64,000 nt of DNA from Vanessa cardui (Eukaryota > Arthropoda > Insecta > Lepidoptera > Nymphalidae): the NCBI RefSeq assembly GCF_905220365.1, contig NC_061134.1, forward strand, positions 7,517,001-7,581,000. The letters run 5' to 3'. Below the pieces are notes generated by a model. It was not told the origin of the DNA, did not search any database, and worked only from the letters and a program-made list of their open reading frames with translations. The translations under genes and the position numbers were made by a program. This document shows positions 59,201-64,000 of the stretch, in pieces; positions within the stretch are counted from its first letter, which is position 1; each line of letters begins with the position of its first letter.

Positions 59201-62200
59201 ACCACTGATACAATAATGCCTTAGATAATTTAGCCTACCGACTATGCAAACCACAAACAATATTAAAAAAAAATCAAAGGCAATTTGTCACTTTTTTATA
59301 TTTCATCATGTAATATAAATTACCTTTCTGTCAAGGTCAGCATCCGGTGCCGCCCCATCCCATATCGTGAGTTGCGAGGAACAGTCCTTTTGTTGATCAA
59401 ACCCCGCAGGCTCGGTGCCCGCTGCGTGATATTTCACAAACGACACCCATACTATTTCGTTCGGACGACCCTGTAAATATTTCTTCTTAAAATATTGTTT
59501 CGCAAGATAGAACCCATTAACATGATCTGAGACAGTGTTTTAATTGTTCAAGCATTTTTGTATAACATTCCTTGAAGATTCATCTTACTCATATTTTATA
59601 ATGATAGAGTACTAACTGTACTCATACAGACCCATATTGTTATAAAAATATAAAAAAAAAACATTTATTTTCATCATAATTGTTCAATTTTTAGCTAAAG
59701 CTTTGTAATCTCTTAAACCAAAATAGCAATAGGATTTAATAAAATAAAATAAAGTTCCCTAGAATTATACCATATAATATTATACTTTGGAAACTAAAGT
59801 TGCAAGTTTGTGTTACTTACGAGTAAAGTAATATTTAATGTAAAGTTATTTATATAAGCTGATGGATTATTTAATAAATAAATAAATACAGACGCTAAGC
59901 TAACAGCTTCGTACGAAGATCCTTTACATAGGAAATTGTAAAATGGTAACCCTGTAAATACAAAGTCCTACAAAGAAGAAAGTCTTGATTATTATGAACC
60001 CTTCATTTATTCAATATAAATAAGGAATTTTTCACTTTTATTTCCTGAGAAAACACATCAAAATAAAACAAACATAATCAAAGCTAAATTTAATAAAACT
60101 TCTCGTTTAAAGAATAAATATCGAAATAGTATTTTTTTTATTATCATCCTCCTGACCTTATCCCAATTTTACTTGGGGTCGGCGCAGCATGTCTTCTTCA
60201 TTCAAAATTTTCCGTCGGACGACATTTCACAAGTATCATTCTTTCTAACTCTATCGTATTTCACACAATCCATCCTAACGTTATTTTTTAAATCAGTTTC
60301 ATAAAAAAAATACTTTGAAACGACATGTATTGATTCAAATGTAAGTCAATTTCAGAATGTAGACTCTACCAAAAATAATCAACAAGAAACTAATTACGTG
60401 TTAGCTAGAATAAATGATTTCTTATCTCAATAAATCGAAAATTATTTACTATTTAAGTTGAATACAATCAAAAAGCCTTTCGTTAAGTTAGTTTTTATTT
60501 GCCTACAGAACGATAAGGGCTCGTCGCGTGACCCTCAGTTTTTACTTTCATCAAACTAAGTCATGTTAATAAACAAATATTAACAAGTAAGTTTCGTTGG
60601 TTACACGAATACAAAGTTCATTTTGGGCCTTTTTTCTTCCAGGCAATTAATTCCAGTCAAACATTGACATATTTACCGAATCTACAACATTACAAAACTT
60701 ATGTAAATTAATTCAAATCAAAAGTTGTCTATTGTATCTTCTTTGCGCTACTCTAAAGTTTTTGGGGCACTTGTTACCTTTTATCTTATTAATCTAATGC
60801 AAATTTTACAGCTTACTAAATATTGCAACATTTTAGGCAGCATGGACTTTTTGATACAGAATTATCCGGTTTGATGTTGCTTTGTATCATAATTGAATGT
60901 AATATTATATGTTTCAGATACATAGATACATGTTTTGATTTCAAAAAATTATGAAATATTCAAATATCATTACGAAAGGTATTGAATAAAATAAACTCTC
61001 GTATATTTTTCACGATCAAAACAAACTCAAACGATCCACTTACTTGAAAATAATAAACACAAGAGGTGTTCGGAGGTAAGGAGTGTCGCGGATTCCTCAA
61101 CACGCCACTCGTCTTGTCGGAGGAGCGTAAAACGAATCGACAGCGACCGTCCGGAGTCACGTACGAGTGCGAGTCTTTGTCCACGTACAACACCTGCCAA
61201 GAATTATATTGGTAAGACAAACACTTCGTGAGTTTGATTTGTTAAAGGAACAAATTTTCTTTTTAGTTTTTGCACGAACAAGTTCTATCTTTGATTGGAA
61301 CAAAATTTTTACACTGCGATATTTTTCTGTTCGAAAATTAATAATTTAATGTCTCGATACTAGATTTTATTCGAAATATAAAAACGAGAATTTATATCTC
61401 AAGATGAAGCATTATATTTTAATACACAAAAACATCCTCATTTTCAAGGAATTACTTAAACTCGACGCCAAGTAAGCGTCAAGCTGTGTTAAGAATAGGG
61501 ACGGAAATAGCCCAAAAGTTCGGGATCGAATCCGCAACTTTTACACCGATTGAATCCGCTATTGAGGCTACTAATATAATTGCTTATAACATTTTGAATA
61601 AAATTTAAGACTAAAATATTAAAATTGTGTAGAACAGTAGTTTATATTCACATAAATTTTACCTGAACTTCAAGCTCGAAACCGGGCAAATAGCTCAAAG
61701 GAACTGGATGAAACGGGTTGTCATAAGGTGAAGTATGAAATTCCAGTAACATATTTGGTCCTCTGCTAACTATATCCGGTACAGCGTCCCCACCGCAAAG
61801 ACGTACGAGAACAGGGGAATCCCGGGTCGGACCATCCCACACTGTGAGGTAATCTTGAACCACATTACATTGATCCCATATCCTAAAAGAGTAATTTACT
61901 TAAAACATCTTTTCTAGTATAAGAAGACATTAATGTTCCTAATCGTATCGTTCCAAATTCAAAATCAATTTGACATATCGTAATTGTAATTTATTATCGT
62001 ATATTAATAAACTCCATAGAATATAAAATTTCTGGTAAAAAAACTATGATTGAACAATACAGAAACACAATTACCGAACCGGGTCAACATTATTTTCAGA
62101 AAACCATTCAATGCAAATCTATGTACATTGGATATGGAATATTTTATCGTTTGATGACATGGTCACATACGAAATTACCCAGTTTATTCCTTTGTAATAT

Positions 62201-63687
62201 GAACTTTATTACTAAGGTACGAAGAGCTAAAAATTCTTTTAACTTTTATATCCTATTCTTAATACTTACTTGAGAACTCGCTGGCTTCTATCGTATTTAA
62301 CGATCTGATCTTTGATATGTATTTTGTGGCTGTTCGTTTGTCTTACCGCTAGCAGAACATGTTTATCCGCGGGTATCTGAAAAAAAGAATTTTCATATAA
62401 TATTTTTGCAGGATAAATAAATGTTTTATTTTTATCGTGATAAAGTCAATTGTTCGAGCTTTGTGAGCAGAGAGCGATGTCATTCATAAGTAATGTTCGT
62501 TGTATGTATATAGGAGTGTTGCGGAGTCTGGTGTGAATTTTAAATTAAATATTAATACAAACAGCCGCATGAACCACACGGACCTACGCGATGTGTGAAA
62601 TGCTCGTTTTAATGTAAATTCGCGACACCCTTAACCCAGATGTGTAAGGGTTACGTAAATTTATACGTCTGTTTTAGGCTTTTAATTTTTTTACACTTTT
62701 TATGAATTTACCTGAAAGATAACAATTCGAAATATATTTCGTTTGTATAAGTGAATTATAATAGAATAATATTATAAAATAAAAATCATTTACGTTTTGT
62801 TTTTATAAATTCTGTGCTTTGAATTTATTCAATGAATTCTTTCTCATCTAATCGCTAGATCACTCAATAAAATTTATTAGGACGGAAAGATACTGAATGC
62901 GACAGTATGTAGGTCGCAATGGCCTAGAATCTACTGGTAGCCGCATGGCCGCATTTCATTCTAACGGGAGACAAACACACCGCAAGCAAACCTTGCTACT
63001 CCTCGAAACTCCTTCTAAGGAACTTTGTATACCTTTACATTTCGTTATAATGAATACGGAATATAACAAAATTTATGACATAATAATACATAAAAGGAAG
63101 GCAGAGCATTCGTTACACGATACTGCTCAAAACACCTCGGTTACCATAACGGTCTTCTTTATCGCTAAAAGCGTAGAACCTTACCGTAGTATATAAGGTA
63201 CTATAAAGAAGGTAAGGTACGGTAAGGTTTGAAGAAATAATTTTCGTACTGTTTTGCTGTCGGTATATATTTTATTGTTTTGTTTTTATCGTTACTTTTG
63301 GTATGCAGCATCACGATCTAAATTTTTTTGATAACCGATGTCTTCTACGACGCCATTTTTATTCACATTAATGCTTGTTGCTGCTTGTATTCCTAAATAA
63401 AAGTATCTGTCTTAAGAAATACGAAGTGTTATTTTATTTAAAATAATTACCTTTGTGTGTTCGATGCGATAAGTACATGTCGCATTACGTGGATATACAC
63501 CAGGGAAGTTAGGCGACTGAATGCGACAAGCGCGTAGATCGCAGTCGCTGAGTATGCGGTCGCAGTAGGTGCCTTGAACGCGTTCACCCCTCCACGCCCC
63601 TAGCGTCACGTTACCGTACCGCAAGCGCGCCTCACTCCGTCTTAGAAACTTGTACGCCAACTTGAAGTCGAAATTGTACCCCACACC
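52748..63687 (-). CDS. CUB/LDLa-domain type I membrane protein (3' nine exons)
   Basis: Nine exons join without frame breaks to 2706 bases (901 residues and a stop); every intron has GT and AG ends. Exons, 5' to 3': 63687-63451, 62376-62270, 61882-61663, 61193-61044, 59470-59324, 58247-58086, 54845-54631, 54542-53622, 53294-52748. The ectodomain has the end of one CUB domain, then about four CUB or CUB-like domains. An LDL-receptor class A module (715-751) and one membrane helix (762-782) follow, with a basic KRRRRK stop-transfer and a 119-residue tyrosine-rich tail. Several N-glycosylation sequons (NVT, NAT, NLT, NRS, NIT) fit an extracellular role. CUB plus LDLa plus one helix resembles LEV-10 of nematodes, a receptor-clustering protein, and Neto-type proteins; the CUB number favours the LEV-10 type. 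The signal peptide and 5' exons lie past the right edge. Confidence 0.9.
53622..54542 (-). CDS. CUB gene exon (921 bases, largest)
   Basis: It encodes the rest of the fourth CUB domain (FEAKHGERIQLTFTNTYFG...VEVNFTVTMMNITEDYDDF). A fifth, diverged CUB-like domain follows (VPGYEITSNSPFCPTPNRLY...YSIKWIEIMKK), then the first cysteine of the LDLa module (ATLDCRY). It starts with one base and ends with two bases of split codons, donor GTAAGT. Its frame is open well upstream of the first Met codons. Confidence 0.92.
54631..54845 (-). CDS. CUB gene exon (215 bases)
   Basis: It encodes the close of the third CUB domain (YPVSFLLRYEFVD). The fourth then begins (ACDRVFKSALTYSGRFQAPR, YYGRGGAQNLTCIL), with the usual Ser-Gly-x-Phe-x-x-Pro opening. 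Ends in phase 2 before GTGAAA; the split codon with the next exon is AG+A (Arg). Confidence 0.9.
54846..58085 (-). other. Intron of the CUB gene (3.2 kb)
   Basis: It holds a SINE (57681-57988), a perfect 19-bp hairpin (55842-55885), and a less AT-rich patch around 56040-56200 with a CACGTG E-box. No other exon is apparent. Confidence 0.7.
57681..57988 (+). repeat. SINE (family A) inside a CUB-gene intron
   Basis: Near complete copy from 'gagtcgaaatggcccagtgg' to a (TTG)n tail at 57968-57988. The 11-base direct repeats 'gaatagatcat' at 57670-57680 and 57988-57998 are its target-site duplication. Antisense to the host transcript. Confidence 0.88.
58086..58247 (-). CDS. CUB gene exon (54 codons)
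   Basis: It encodes LDMSDKKSLLGSFCREESPR, a cysteine-containing linker (CDHALLSNATRATRPC), and YITTGPALTILQ, a typical late CUB strand. Phase 0 at both ends; acceptor CCATAG, donor GTAATT. Confidence 0.9.
58248..59323 (-). other. Intron of the CUB gene (1.1 kb)
   Basis: Less AT-rich than other introns. Near 58640-58675 on the plus strand there is 'cagtcgggagagaagtcgct' followed by 'agtcg|gtaagag', which looks like a short 5' exon with a splice donor. No coding sequence is seen. Confidence 0.4.
59324..59470 (-). CDS. CUB gene exon (49 codons)
   Basis: It encodes GRPNEIVWVSFVKYHAAG, DCSSQLTIWDGAAPDADLDR and K, continuing the third CUB domain. Phase 0 at both ends; acceptor TTTACAG, donor GTAATT. 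Confidence 0.9.
60135..60300. repeat. Dispersed repeat fragment in intron
   Basis: It contains 'cccaattttacttggggtcg', 'gcgcagcatgtcttcttcat' and 'cacacaatccatcctaac', a string I recognise from widespread insect interspersed repeats. It lies in the 59471-61043 intron, which otherwise shows nothing. Confidence 0.45.
61044..61193 (-). CDS. CUB gene exon (50 codons)
   Basis: It encodes VLYVDKDSHSYVTPDGRCRF, then TSGVLRNPRHSLPPNTSCVY and YFQ, the opening strands of the third CUB domain. Phase 0 at both ends; acceptor TTGGCAG, donor GTAAGT. Confidence 0.9.
61495..61570 (-). repeat. Possible tRNA-like SINE relic
   Basis: In reverse it reads 'gtagcctcaatagcggattc' and a B-box-like 'ggattcgatcccg'. 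It is too short and decayed to place firmly. Confidence 0.3.
61663..61882 (-). CDS. CUB gene exon (220 bases)
   Basis: It encodes DYLTVWDGPTRDSPVLVRLC, the signature CUB segment with the D-x-L-x-V-x-D-G motif. RGPNMLLEFHTS and PGFELEVQ then complete the domain. It begins with the last base of a split codon and ends in phase 0 before GTAAAA. Confidence 0.9.
62270..62376 (-). CDS. CUB gene exon (107 bases)
   Basis: It encodes IPADKHVLLAVRQTNSHKIH and DQIVKYDRSQRVL, a middle part of the second CUB domain. It ends with two bases of a codon (phase 2) before GTAAGT; the join to the next exon gives VLKIWDQC. Confidence 0.88.
62377..63450 (-). other. Intron of the CUB gene (1.1 kb)
   Basis: It contains a perfect 12-bp inverted repeat, AACCTTACCGTA at 63177-63188 and its complement at 63218-63229. 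Nothing coding is recognised. Confidence 0.5.
63451..63687 (-). CDS. CUB gene, first exon in window (79 codons)
   Basis: It starts after TTTTAG and ends before GTAATT, phase 0 at both sides. It encodes the last strands of one CUB domain (GVGYNFDFKLAYKFL) and the start of the next (CDLRACRIQSPNFPGVYPRN, then TCTYRI). It contains the sequons GNVT and RNAT. The preceding exon lies outside the window. Confidence 0.9.
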
Positions 63688-64000
63688 CTAAAACCGAAGG
63701 CATCGCTGTTAATTGCTAGAACGTCTGTCATTTATACTTGTGTTTGTGTGAATCTTAATTACAATTGTACTGCATGTGCTATTTTAATTTATAATTTTGT
63801 GAATTGTATGAGTATTAATGTATGCTCGAGAATGTGCTAACGATGGTATTTTATTACACAATATTATAACTGTCAACAAACATTATAAGAAGAGAACGGG
63901 CCGCTTATGTGTCAAGCTATGTTTGTGTAGAAGCTTTTTCAAGAGAGACAGGGCAAAACTAAGTATTAACTAATATGACAGCATATCTCACTATCATTTT

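Noticed and set aside
52748..63687. Calling the host gene Neto
   Set aside because: Neto proteins have two CUB domains before the LDLa module; this one has at least four or five CUB-like domains, so the name is not supported.

Overview
This is an AT-rich eukaryotic window, almost certainly from a lepidopteran (probably a butterfly). The evidence is several tRNA-derived SINE families and Helitron ends of the kind common in moths and butterflies, CR1-like, R1-like and RTE-like retrotransposons, and one insect-type multi-exon membrane-protein gene. Genes are sparse and most recognisable sequence is mobile DNA.

Layout. 1-1301 (-): decayed N-terminal part of an autonomous Helitron protein, running off the left edge. 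1302-9883: AT-rich DNA with scattered SINEs. 9884-10646 (-): tandem array of five tRNA-Ile(AAU) genes plus a truncated sixth, 148-bp period. 10647-17815: SINEs and LINE 3' ends, and a CpG-rich island near 12.6-12.97 kb that could be a promoter or first exon. 17816-33322: three copies of one composite repeat (17816-19137 +, 20934-22602 +, 26491-33322 -). It has long inverted arms, a Helitron-type 3' end and two short coding-like stretches. The third copy is split by two nested retrotransposons: a 5'-truncated CR1-like element with intact ORF2 (about 27330-31165 +) and a 5'-truncated R1-clade element (31341-32773 -). 33323-52053: mostly AT-rich DNA with LINE, SINE and Helitron relics.

52748-63687 (-) holds the 3' nine exons of a host gene for a type I membrane protein: several CUB domains, one LDL-receptor class A module, a transmembrane helix and a tyrosine-rich basic cytoplasmic tail. 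All exon joins keep frame and give 901 residues; the 5' end lies beyond the right edge. The architecture resembles nematode LEV-10 and related CUB/LDLa receptors.

The most unusual signal is at the ORF1/ORF2 junction of the CR1-like element. A canonical -1 frameshift heptamer (TTTAAAC, in register T TTA AAC) abuts the ORF1 stop codon, and ORF2 is open in the -1 frame with no AUG before its endonuclease domain. Also notable are the arm-by-arm homogenised palindromes of the composite repeat and the tRNA-Ile array, whose units share a T-stem mismatch but a compensated acceptor pair.
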